Below are positions 44,214 to 52,025 of a stretch of 64,000 nucleotides of DNA, piece after piece. This DNA is from Ignavibacteriales bacterium. GTDB taxonomy: Bacteria; Bacteroidota; Ignavibacteria; Ignavibacteriales; Melioribacteraceae. Numbering within the stretch: position 1 is the first letter of the stretch; each line of letters opens with the position of its first letter. A program made the translations under genes and the position numbers. Location of the stretch: the NCBI GenBank assembly GCA_021740915.1, contig JAIOYW010000006.1, positions 62,001 to 126,000 on the forward strand. Direction: 5' to 3'. The notes beneath the pieces are model-generated. The model worked only from the letters and a program-made list of their open reading frames with translations. It did not search any database and was not told the origin of the DNA.

Positions 44214-45170
44214 CTGGCTGAAAAAATAATCAAACTGGAAAATGTTGATCTAATCAACCTGCTCGGATTTCAGGATTCAAATCTAAAACCAATTGAAGAA
44301 AGATTTTCTGCATCCTTTAACGTAAGAGGCGATAACGTTTATATTAAAGGCGTACAGGAGGAAGTGGAAGTCGTTGAAAAAATATTCAGAGAAATGGTAT
44401 ATGTTTTGAACACTTCGGGTAAACTGAGATCGCAGGATGTTGAAACAATTATAGATCTTTCAATCCAGGGAAGGGATATTGTCTCTAATAAGGAGTTAGA
44501 GAGCGTAATTCTTTATTCGAAGAAGGACGTAATTAAAGCTAAGAATCCTAATCAGGAAAAATACATGGATATCGTCCAGAAAAACGATATCTGTTTTTCA
44601 ATCGGACCTGCCGGAACAGGAAAAACCTATCTCGCGGTTGCTTTTGCAGTTTCAGCGCTCAAAAAGGGAATTGTGCAAAAAATAATTCTTGCCCGTCCCG
44701 CTGTTGAAGCAGGAGAATCTCTCGGTTTCCTCCCTGGGGATTTCAGGGAAAAGATTGATCCATATCTCCGCCCTCTGTATGATGCCTTGCAGGATATGCT
44801 GCCCGGTGAACAGCTTCGGGCATATATGGATAAAGGTGTAATTGAAATTGTTCCTCTCGCTTATATGCGGGGACGTACACTCAACAATGCATATGTAATT
44901 CTTGATGAAGCTCAGAATGCCACAGGAATGCAGATGAAAATGTTTCTTACTCGCCTTGGTCCCAATTCAAAGTCGATAATTACCGGAGATATAACCCAGA
45001 TTGATCTGCCTTCATCTGCACAGAGCGGACTTTTACAGGCAAAGGATATTCTTAAAGGCATTGACGGAGTCGGGTTTATCTATTTCGATAAAGGCGATGT
45101 GGTAAGACACCGGCTTGTTAAGGATATTATTAATGCCTATGAAAAATACAGTAACGGGAAAAATCAGTAA
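44214..45170 (+). CDS. PhoH-family ATPase, probable CTG start
   Basis: 318 residues from CTG at 44214. A perfect GGAGG at 44202-44206 leaves a 7-base spacer to this CTG (then GCT GAA AAA). The only other in-frame start is TTG at 44193, inside the terminator U-tract and upstream of the ribosome binding site. Walker A is GPAGTGKTYLA (about 130-140); ILARPAVEAGESLGFLPGD and AYVILDEAQNAT (Walker B) are family signatures. An N-terminal KH-like region precedes it. PhoH-family proteins are often linked to ribosome or RNA metabolism. The end overlaps mazG by 7 bases, convergently. Confidence 0.9.
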   Translation: MAEKIIKLENVDLINLLGFQDSNLKPIEERFSASFNVRGDNVYIKGVQEEVEVVEKIFREMVYVLNTSGKLRSQDVETIIDLSIQGRDIVSNKELESVILYSKKDVIKAKNPNQEKYMDIVQKNDICFSIGPAGTGKTYLAVAFAVSALKKGIVQKIILARPAVEAGESLGFLPGDFREKIDPYLRPLYDALQDMLPGEQLRAYMDKGVIEIVPLAYMRGRTLNNAYVILDEAQNATGMQMKMFLTRLGPNSKSIITGDITQIDLPSSAQSGLLQAKDILKGIDGVGFIYFDKGDVVRHRLVKDIINAYEKYSNGKNQ

Positions 45171-45925
45171 TACTTTTTGCTTTCCTCCCAATACTTATCC
45201 ATTTCCTCAAGTGTAGATTCTAATAATGATCCGCCATTATCTGCGATTTTCTTTTCTACGAACTGAAACCGCCGAATAAATTTCTCATTTGTAATTCTAA
45301 TGGCGTCTTCAGGATTGATCCCAATAAATCTTGAATAATTTACGAGCGAAAAGAACAGATCACCCATCTCTTTTTCCATATGCTCCTTATCGCCGGTTTC
45401 TTCTGCCTCATGCAGTTCGTTAATTTCTTCAAGAACTTTTGCCCAGACATCTTTTTTATTTTTCCAGTCGAAACCCACCTTCGAGACTTTCTGCTGAATG
45501 CGGAATGAACGATATAAACCATGAAGGTTTTTAGGCACTCCTTCAAGAACTGATGATCTTCCCTCTGCGAGTTTTATCTTTTCCCAATTTCTCTCAATAT
45601 CTTTTGAGCCGTTGACCTCAGTATCCCCAAAAACATGCGGATGTCTGCGGATCAGTTTTGCACTTATCGATTCGATTACGTCATCTATCGTGAATTTGGC
45701 GTTATCTTCAGCAATTACGGAGTGAAAAACTATATGCAGAAGCAGGTCGCCGAGTTCCTCTTTAAGTTTATCGTACTGCTTTTCATCTATTGCTTCAACT
45801 GTTTCATATGCTTCTTCTAAGGTGGCGGCTTTTATTGAATCGTGTGTCTGTTCTTTGTCCCAGGGGCAATCGGTGCGGAGTTTTCGCATTATTGCCATCA
45901 GTTCTGTAAAATTTTCGCCTGTCAT
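45164..45925 (-). CDS. mazG: nucleoside triphosphate pyrophosphohydrolase
   Basis: 253 residues, two MazG domains. The motif CPWDKEQTHDSI near the N-terminus, LEEAYETVEAID and EELGDLLLHIVFH (metal-binding EExxE/ExxD) are present, and the second half repeats EEINELHEAE and EKEMGDLFFSLVN. It hydrolyses NTPs to NMP and PPi, including ppGpp precursors in some bacteria. It is convergent with phoH, with a 7-base tail overlap. Confidence 0.95.
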   Translation of the reverse strand: MTGENFTELMAIMRKLRTDCPWDKEQTHDSIKAATLEEAYETVEAIDEKQYDKLKEELGDLLLHIVFHSVIAEDNAKFTIDDVIESISAKLIRRHPHVFGDTEVNGSKDIERNWEKIKLAEGRSSVLEGVPKNLHGLYRSFRIQQKVSKVGFDWKNKKDVWAKVLEEINELHEAEETGDKEHMEKEMGDLFFSLVNYSRFIGINPEDAIRITNEKFIRRFQFVEKKIADNGGSLLESTLEEMDKYWEESKKYY

Positions 45926-46061
45926 ATATTCCCGGATTAAAACTGTGAAAATACGAAAATGATAATTGAAAAGCGGAGAGAGAAATCAAAAGAATGGGTA
46001 AACTGAAGTTCAGCTTATACATTGCTTCCAGCTGAATAGGCAAAGAGCGTTGAAAGAATTA

Positions 46062-46149
46062 TTCACCGCAAAGGCGCAAAGAACTAAGATTAATTTCTTA
46101 TTGTCTCCCTTGTTGTTCATTTTGCACTCTTTGAGTCTTACGTGGTTAA
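46062..46149. repeat. degenerate inverted repeat with a CGCAAAGGCGCAAAG-like arm
   Basis: The left arm TTCACCGCAAAGGCGCAAAGAACT (46062-46085; 24 bases) resembles the reverse complement of the right arm at 46126-46149 (TTAACCACGTAAGACTCAAAGAGT read backward). About 14 or more of 24 positions match, allowing one indel. Arms of this type, ACCGCAAAGGCGCAAAG and variants, commonly flank small mobile-like units in environmental genomes, such as those with GxxExxY genes. Here no gene lies between them. Confidence 0.45.
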
Positions 46150-46181
46150 GGTTTTTCGCCGACAGGAAGATATTTTAATTC

Positions 46182-46210
46182 TTGTTGATATTTTGTATTT
46201 ATGTTATCAT
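46182..46210 (+). promoter_or_regulatory. candidate promoter of the ATPase gene
   Basis: TTGTTG (46182-46187) and TATCAT (46205-46210) are separated by 17 bases, 34 bases before the start codon. The pair is close to a sigma-70 consensus. The region is AT-rich, so this is a weak call. Confidence 0.35.
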
Positions 46211-46244
46211 AATACAGCAAAAATAACAAGAATTGATGTAGCAC

Positions 46245-47477
46245 ATGATAGAAGATGTAATTTATCAGCAAAAATCGGAACGTGACAGGTTTATATCATC
46301 GGAATATATTCCAAGGGATGCGCAATTGGACTTGCACTCCGGCTTCATAAATGTAATTATCGGACCAAGGCGTGCCGGTAAATCTTTCTTTGCTCTGCAT
46401 TCACTCGCTGACAAGAAATTTGGATATGCAAATTTTGATGATGAAAGACTTATTAAAACAGAAAATTACGACCAGATAATCAGAGCAATAGACAGATTAT
46501 ATGCCCGACCGGACATATTACTTTTTGATGAGATTCAGAACCTTCAGGACTGGGAATTATTTGTCAACAGGCTGCAAAGGCAGGGGCGAATTGTCGTAAT
46601 AACAGGCAGCAATTCAAATCTGCTATCGGGAGAACTCTTAACACATTTAACGGGCAGAAACTATCCGGTTTATATTTTTCCATTTTCGTACAGAGAATTA
46701 TCAAAATCAGTTATAAAAAATACAATAGAAGAACGCAGGATTTTATTGCATGAAATGCTTGAAAACAGCGGATATCCGGAAGTTGTTATTAAAAGATCGG
46801 ATTCCCGGGAATATCTGCGCATGATACTGCGGGATACAATATATAAAGATATAATTGCTCGTTATAAGCCGCGGGATCCGGTAATGGTCAATAAAATCGT
46901 AGATATGCTCATAAACGGCATTGGATCGCATTATTCTTTAAGAAATATCTCAGACATTACAGGGTATAATGAAAGAACAGTATCAAAATATGTCTCTTAC
47001 ATTTTAAACATAATGATCTTTTTTCAAATACCGCGTTTTTCGTACAAAGTAAGGGAACAGCATAGATCATTAAAAAAAATCTATGCTATTGATAATGGCA
47101 TTATTAACAGCGGCGGATTCAATCCTTCAGTAAACCGGAAAAAAAAACTCGAAAACCTTGTGGCATCTGAGCTTTACAAACGATCTTTAAAATTGGGTGA
47201 TCAATTGTTTTACTGGAAGAGAGATTATGAATGTGATTTTGTCATTCAAAAAGCCAATAAAATAACAGAAATAGTGCAAGTGTCAGCAGATGTGCGTAAT
47301 CCAAAAACACTAAGCAGAGAAATGCGGGCAATAACCGAAGCCTCATCATTCACTAATTGTGAAGAACTCACAATTGTGACAATAGACGATAGTTCAATTA
47401 GACAGTTTGAATGGTATGGTAAGAAAAAAGAGATCAGACTTGTCCCGTTTACTGAATGGGTCGATAAGCTCGATTGA
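46245..47477 (+). CDS. AAA-family ATPase with C-terminal DUF4143
   Basis: 410 residues. Walker A is GPRRAGKSFFALHSL (about 41-55) and Walker B ILLFDEIQNLQDWELFVNRL (about 89-108). TGSNSNLLSGELLTHLTGRNYPV is the typical sensor stretch. The C-terminal half is DUF4143, with YWKRDYECDFVIQK, a PD-(D/E)xK-nuclease-like motif. These genes are common in many genomes, often patchily distributed, and of unknown role; toxin-antitoxin and defence roles have been suggested. It has no ribosome binding site and stands alone, next to the inverted repeat. Confidence 0.85.
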   Translation: MIEDVIYQQKSERDRFISSEYIPRDAQLDLHSGFINVIIGPRRAGKSFFALHSLADKKFGYANFDDERLIKTENYDQIIRAIDRLYARPDILLFDEIQNLQDWELFVNRLQRQGRIVVITGSNSNLLSGELLTHLTGRNYPVYIFPFSYRELSKSVIKNTIEERRILLHEMLENSGYPEVVIKRSDSREYLRMILRDTIYKDIIARYKPRDPVMVNKIVDMLINGIGSHYSLRNISDITGYNERTVSKYVSYILNIMIFFQIPRFSYKVREQHRSLKKIYAIDNGIINSGGFNPSVNRKKKLENLVASELYKRSLKLGDQLFYWKRDYECDFVIQKANKITEIVQVSADVRNPKTLSREMRAITEASSFTNCEELTIVTIDDSSIRQFEWYGKKKEIRLVPFTEWVDKLD

Positions 47478-47972
47478 TCATTTAAATCTTTAGCTTTTTC
47501 ACTACTGGAGGCTTGAAGCAATCCTAATCTTGATGCGGATACTGGCTCAGAGCACATCCTGATAAGGTTTTATTTTCCTTCAGCGGCAGGCTCATCGAAA
47601 TCGTTCAAAACCTGAATTCAGTTCCTTTTCCTGCCAAAATTAGCGAAAATATAGTTTGATGTATAAAAATATCAATTAATTTTCACTTGTTTTTCCGCAA
47701 AAACTGACATCCTATGACCTGAATCCGGAATACTTACACATTAAAATAGGCGCTCTTCTTATTGTCGGGAAAGAAAATGGCAGCATTTCCACATTCCCCG
47801 GCACACAACCCGGAATATAAATCCGTTAATAAGATTGAAAATCAATTGGAAATTTTTCAGTGTGAAAGGCTAGTATTTCTTCCGAGGTTCCCTGATTCTA
47901 ACTAATGTAACGATAAAAAAGAGGCTGCCTTTTAGGGGGCAGCCTCTCTTTTATTGCTCAATGATTCAAATA
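47478..47972. other. long gene-free stretch with a terminator
   Basis: 495 bases with stops in all frames. The only structure I can support is the bidirectional terminator at 47921-47946. The first 150 bases follow the ATPase gene and could be remains of inserted DNA, but I see no recognisable sequence. Confidence 0.5.
47915..47953. terminator. bidirectional terminator
   Basis: GAGGCTGCC (47921-47929) pairs with GGCAGCCTC (47938-47946). An A-run lies on the left and TCTTTTATT on the right. It ends the minus-strand propeller gene and any transcript from the ATPase gene. Confidence 0.85.
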
Positions 47973-50900
47973 TTATTTCAACTGCGGGATCCTTCCTGGA
48001 GTCCATGGCGCTTTAAGATTCTCCAGCTCTCTTTCTATCACAGGAATATCCGTCATGGAAAGATTTGTGATATCGGAAATTATTTCCGGAAGTTCCTCTC
48101 TCAGGATTTCGTAGGCGACCTTCTGGTTTTTTGTAATATTACCGGAGGAGCTCCAGGTTGGACCGAGTAAGTCACCAAGACGACCGTTCAATGGAACGAT
48201 TGCCGGTGGCACTTCTTCCTGGCTTGCTTTGGCTGGTTCTCCCTTGAATCTGAATAAGATATCGTCTAAGGATGCCTGTACTTTCTCGATAATGCCGAAA
48301 AGTTCCGCTGATACGCCGGGGAGAGTTGCTGCTGTCTGCCGGATAGCAAGCATCCGGGAATTAATTTCCTCAGTCTGGCGAATTGTTCCAACCGCAACAC
48401 GGGCAAGATCCATAGCTTCTCTTTCCCATTTAACCTTTGCCGCTCTGTCTGCGGCAGGAAGAGTCACATTATTAAGAATGTCCGCCTTGAATTCAACAGG
48501 TCCAAATAACTTATTTGTCATTCCTTTGGCAGTCATGTACATAGTAACACCATATTTTCCCGGAAGTGCGAGGAGGCTACCGCGTGTTTTAGCTGTCGGC
48601 TCATATTTACCCTTCGAAGTATTTACGGGGTAATAATGATCATAACGTAAATCCCAGTTGATCCTGCCGATGCCCTTTCCGGCTGATGTATTTAATCTTC
48701 TGACTTCTGAGCCTGTTTCGTCTGTTATAACGAATGTAAGATAAGGAGCAATTTCGGCTTCCTCAGCTTTTCTTTGCTCATAAGCAGGCTGTGGAATCGG
48801 TTCACCTTTTTTGAAAAGCTCTTTTTCCTTCTCCTTTCTTTCTGCTTTCAGAGTTTTCGGAACATCTTTAAGGTAATAAGTAAAAGTTGCACCGAAGTCA
48901 GGATTATCAGCTTTGAAGTAAGTAGCACCCTGTCCATACTTGCCGTCGGATTTATGGAACATAGCTGCATCATTTACAGGGAAGATATAAGAATCTTTAT
49001 CGAAAAATTCCCTGGAAACTTCGCGTAAAGGTGAATAATCGTCAAGAATATAGAATCCACGTCCAAAAGTTGCAATAACGAGATCTTTTTCCCCCTCATG
49101 AATTACAATATCAGGCACCTTAACTTTAGGCAGTCCGGCTTTTAACTGAATCCATTTATTGCCGCCGTCAACAGTGAAAAACACACCCCATTCCGTGCCG
49201 ACGAACAGCAGATTTTTATTTACCGGGTCTTCAACAATTGTATTAACGGCGCCATTTGATGGTAAATTGCCCGCGATGGATTCCCATGATTTGCCTTTGT
49301 TATTACTTTTTAGGACGTAGGGTTTAAAATCATCTTGTTTATGATTATTAAAAGTGGCATAAACAACGTTTTCATCAAAACGGGAGGGGAGTATATCGCT
49401 CACCAATGTGAATTTAGGAACGTCCGGAAAATCACTGATTTTTCGCCAAGTCACAAGATCTTCAGTAACCTGGATAAGCCCGTCATCCGTTCCGGCAAAA
49501 ATCATATTTTCTTTCAGAGGGGATTCGATAAGTGAAACGATAAGTCCGAATTGTGAAGTGCTGACATCTTTTGCAACTGCATCAGAGCTCCAGTATTTAT
49601 CCATAACTTTAAACGAATTGCGGTCAGTTCCGGTAGTAAGATCACCGCTGACAGCCTGCCAGCTTTCACCCCGGTCATCGCTTTTGAAAACTCTTTCAGC
49701 AGCAATATATAGCCTTGTATGGGAGAAAGGGCTGATAAAAAAAGGAGTATCCCAGTACCATCTGAATGATTTTTCACCTTTCAGCGGCTCGGGTCTTATC
49801 GAAACAGTTTCGCCGCTGCGTCTGTCGAAACGAATAATATTGCCATACTGCCATTCAGAGTAAACAATATTCTTATCAGTCGGATCAATTGCCTGGAAGA
49901 AGCCGTCGCCTCCGACAGTCATAAACCAGTCGCTGTTCACAATCCCATCTTCGTTAATTGTTTGTGAAGGACCACCCATACTTTGATTATCCTGTGTGCC
50001 CCCGTAAACGTAATAGAATGGTTTTGAATTATCAACATTTACACGGTAGAACTGTGTAACAGGAAGATTTGCCTTAAATTCCCAGTTAATACCGCTATCC
50101 ATGGATTCATAAATCCCGCCGTCGCCGCCGATCAGCAGATGTTCAGTATCCTTTGGATTAATCCAGAATGCATGATCGTCAACATGTCTTCCACTTGTGC
50201 TAAGGGGTTTCCAGGTTTTTCCTGCATCCAAAGTAAATTTCGATACGACATCCATTATGTAAATCTTGTCAATATTTACCGGGTCGCAGAAAATTTCATT
50301 AAAATATTGACCGGATGCATACTCATCACTCATTTTATCCCAGGAAGCGCCCCGGTTTGTTGACCGGAAAAATCCGCCTTTGTTCTCCGCGGCTTCCATA
50401 CTTAGGTAAATAACATCGGGATTTACAGGAGAAACAGCAATTCCCATTCCTCCGATATCGCCGCCAGGGAGACCGCTCATTATCTTATCCCAGGTGGCTC
50501 CGGCATTTGTGGATTTATAGACAGCCGATTCGGGTCCTCCGCCAATTTTTGTATAGATATGCCTTCTACGCTGTTCGGAAGTTGCAAAAAGAATATCCGG
50601 GTTTCGGGGATCACAGATAATATTATTGACTCCTGTATTTTCGCTGATATTCAAAGATTTGTTCCATGACTTTCCGCCATCTGTAGTTTTATATAGTCCT
50701 CGATCACCGCCAGGTCCCCATACTGAACCTTCAGCCGCAACATATACTATATCAGAATTTTTCGGATCAACCAGAATTCCTCCGATTTGCCTGGATTCCC
50801 GCAGTCCCATGTTTTTCCATGACTTTCCGCCATCGGTCGATTTATAAACACCGTCACCATATCCAAGCGCGCGCTGGTGATTGTTCTCTCCTGATCCGAC

Positions 50901-51215
50901 CCAGACAACAAATGGATTATTCGGATCTATAACAACACATCCGAGTGAATAGGGGAGAGTATCGGCAACAGCGTCGTATGTAATCCCGCCATTTGTTGTT
51001 TTCCAAAGATTACCGCTTGCCGTGGCAACGTAATATTCTTTAAAGTTATTAGGATTTACAGCAAAATCAGAGATTCTGCCTGAATTCCATGCCGGACCTA
51101 TACTTCGGAATTTTAGCGAGCCGAAAGAAGATGAGGATAATTTGTCATCCTCCTTTTTATCCTGGGCTATTATAATGGAACTGACAAGAAATAGAATCAG
51201 AATTAGTTTGCGCAT
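47973..51215 (-). CDS. exported VPS10/sortilin-like BNR beta-propeller protein
   Basis: 1080 residues from the ATG at 51215, chosen because GGAGA lies just before it; an earlier in-frame ATG at 51233 has no ribosome binding site. A signal peptide (KLILILFLVSSIIIAQ) is followed by many BNR/Asp-box repeats of the type Y-K-S-T-D-G-G-K-S-W (KSTDGGKSWKNMG, KTTDGGKSWNKSL, KSNNKGKSWESIAG), which make two beta-propellers of VPS10/xyloglucanase-like fold (about 30-700). A C-terminal region with a FITDETGSEVRRLNT-like beta sandwich follows. Bacterial relatives are annotated as glycosyl hydrolases or receptors, but no catalytic residues can be pinned down here, so a hydrolase activity is not claimed. 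Confidence 0.82.
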   Translation of the reverse strand: MRKLILILFLVSSIIIAQDKKEDDKLSSSSFGSLKFRSIGPAWNSGRISDFAVNPNNFKEYYVATASGNLWKTTNGGITYDAVADTLPYSLGCVVIDPNNPFVVWVGSGENNHQRALGYGDGVYKSTDGGKSWKNMGLRESRQIGGILVDPKNSDIVYVAAEGSVWGPGGDRGLYKTTDGGKSWNKSLNISENTGVNNIICDPRNPDILFATSEQRRRHIYTKIGGGPESAVYKSTNAGATWDKIMSGLPGGDIGGMGIAVSPVNPDVIYLSMEAAENKGGFFRSTNRGASWDKMSDEYASGQYFNEIFCDPVNIDKIYIMDVVSKFTLDAGKTWKPLSTSGRHVDDHAFWINPKDTEHLLIGGDGGIYESMDSGINWEFKANLPVTQFYRVNVDNSKPFYYVYGGTQDNQSMGGPSQTINEDGIVNSDWFMTVGGDGFFQAIDPTDKNIVYSEWQYGNIIRFDRRSGETVSIRPEPLKGEKSFRWYWDTPFFISPFSHTRLYIAAERVFKSDDRGESWQAVSGDLTTGTDRNSFKVMDKYWSSDAVAKDVSTSQFGLIVSLIESPLKENMIFAGTDDGLIQVTEDLVTWRKISDFPDVPKFTLVSDILPSRFDENVVYATFNNHKQDDFKPYVLKSNNKGKSWESIAGNLPSNGAVNTIVEDPVNKNLLFVGTEWGVFFTVDGGNKWIQLKAGLPKVKVPDIVIHEGEKDLVIATFGRGFYILDDYSPLREVSREFFDKDSYIFPVNDAAMFHKSDGKYGQGATYFKADNPDFGATFTYYLKDVPKTLKAERKEKEKELFKKGEPIPQPAYEQRKAEEAEIAPYLTFVITDETGSEVRRLNTSAGKGIGRINWDLRYDHYYPVNTSKGKYEPTAKTRGSLLALPGKYGVTMYMTAKGMTNKLFGPVEFKADILNNVTLPAADRAAKVKWEREAMDLARVAVGTIRQTEEINSRMLAIRQTAATLPGVSAELFGIIEKVQASLDDILFRFKGEPAKASQEEVPPAIVPLNGRLGDLLGPTWSSSGNITKNQKVAYEILREELPEIISDITNLSMTDIPVIERELENLKAPWTPGRIPQLK

Positions 51216-51411
51216 ATTTTCTCCTGTTTTCATTATTTACATCTGCATAAAATTAATTATTAATTCAATTTAATGATCTTTTCCAAATTAGAAAATACAT
51301 CAATCTATCTTAGACGAATTGAAACGTAATTGGTTTATAGTTAATAATAAATCGAGGTTCAACAGCCTATTAAGAGTAAGGACATATTGATAAATGGATA
51401 TGTCTTTTTAT

Positions 51412-51795
51412 TCAGAAGACGTATCCGGTGTTGTTCGCTTTTATACTTTCAGCATAATCAGGATTTGTAAACAGATTCTTAAGACTGTAAATATTTTCTT
51501 TTGGAATCAATCCGGATGCACCGGATAAGCGGGCTTCTTCAATTAATTCCGGATCAGTGTAATTTGTTACGAAAAAAACCGGAATTTCAGGGTAAGAAAG
51601 TTTTACTTCCTTTGTGGTCTGGAAACCGTTTTTTCTTTTCATGCGGATATCCATCAATATTAGATCCGGTTTACTTGAGATTATCTGAGCAAGAACCTGA
51701 TCACCATCATTACACTCGGATAATTCATCTCCCTGCATAATATCCCGGAGCATATTTCTGATCTTCGGATTGTCATCTACAATCAGGATTTTCAT
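51412..51795 (-). CDS. stand-alone response regulator receiver
   Basis: 127 residues from the ATG at 51795; an upstream in-frame ATG at 51825 would overlap the small gene. A receiver domain only: phosphorylatable Asp49 (LILMDI), an acidic pair near DD7-8, Thr77 and Lys99 (GLIPKE) are in place. There is no output domain, so it must act through protein partners. It is preceded by the 57-residue membrane protein on the same strand, 16 bases away. Confidence 0.85.
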   Translation of the reverse strand: MKILIVDDNPKIRNMLRDIMQGDELSECNDGDQVLAQIISSKPDLILMDIRMKRKNGFQTTKEVKLSYPEIPVFFVTNYTDPELIEEARLSGASGLIPKENIYSLKNLFTNPDYAESIKANNTGYVF

Positions 51796-51811
51796 TCTTA
51801 AACCGGATTCG

Positions 51812-51985
51812 CTAAATTTTCGCAAGAATATGCAGCACGACGAAAATCAGCGCCAGGGAAATCGTCAGGGAAGCAAAATTAATTGCGATTGTTTTTAATT
51901 GCCGTCGTCGTTGTTCCTGATTAAAAAGGAAGCTTATTATTTCGACAGTTGGGGAATCAGTTCTCACAAAATATTTCTTTCTCAT
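51812..51985 (-). CDS. 57-residue single-pass membrane protein
   Basis: ATG at 51985 to TAG at 51812. The N-terminal half is basic and polar (FLFNQEQRRRQLKTIA), and the C-terminal 20 are one membrane helix (FASLTISLALIFVVLHILAKI). The reading frame runs straight into the receiver gene region, with a 16-base gap. AGAAAG upstream is a weak ribosome binding site. No family was recognised. The cytoplasmic N-terminus could dock the receiver protein to the membrane. Confidence 0.55.
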   Translation of the reverse strand: MRKKYFVRTDSPTVEIISFLFNQEQRRRQLKTIAINFASLTISLALIFVVLHILAKI

Positions 51986-52025
51986 GTTCTTTCTGTTTTA
52001 TGTTTTAGAGTATTCTGAGTACGGG

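Larger units (their letters stand above)
45926..46244. other. intergenic stretch between mazG and the ATPase gene
   Basis: This is 319 bases with no coding frame. It holds a degenerate inverted repeat (46062-46149) and a plausible promoter for the downstream gene (46182-46210). Nothing else is recognised. Confidence 0.6.

Noticed and set aside
51381-51404. A hairpin GACATAT...ATATGTC between the receiver and propeller genes
   Set aside because: The T-run follows on the plus strand, but both neighbours are on the minus strand. On that strand no U-tract follows. It was not called a terminator.
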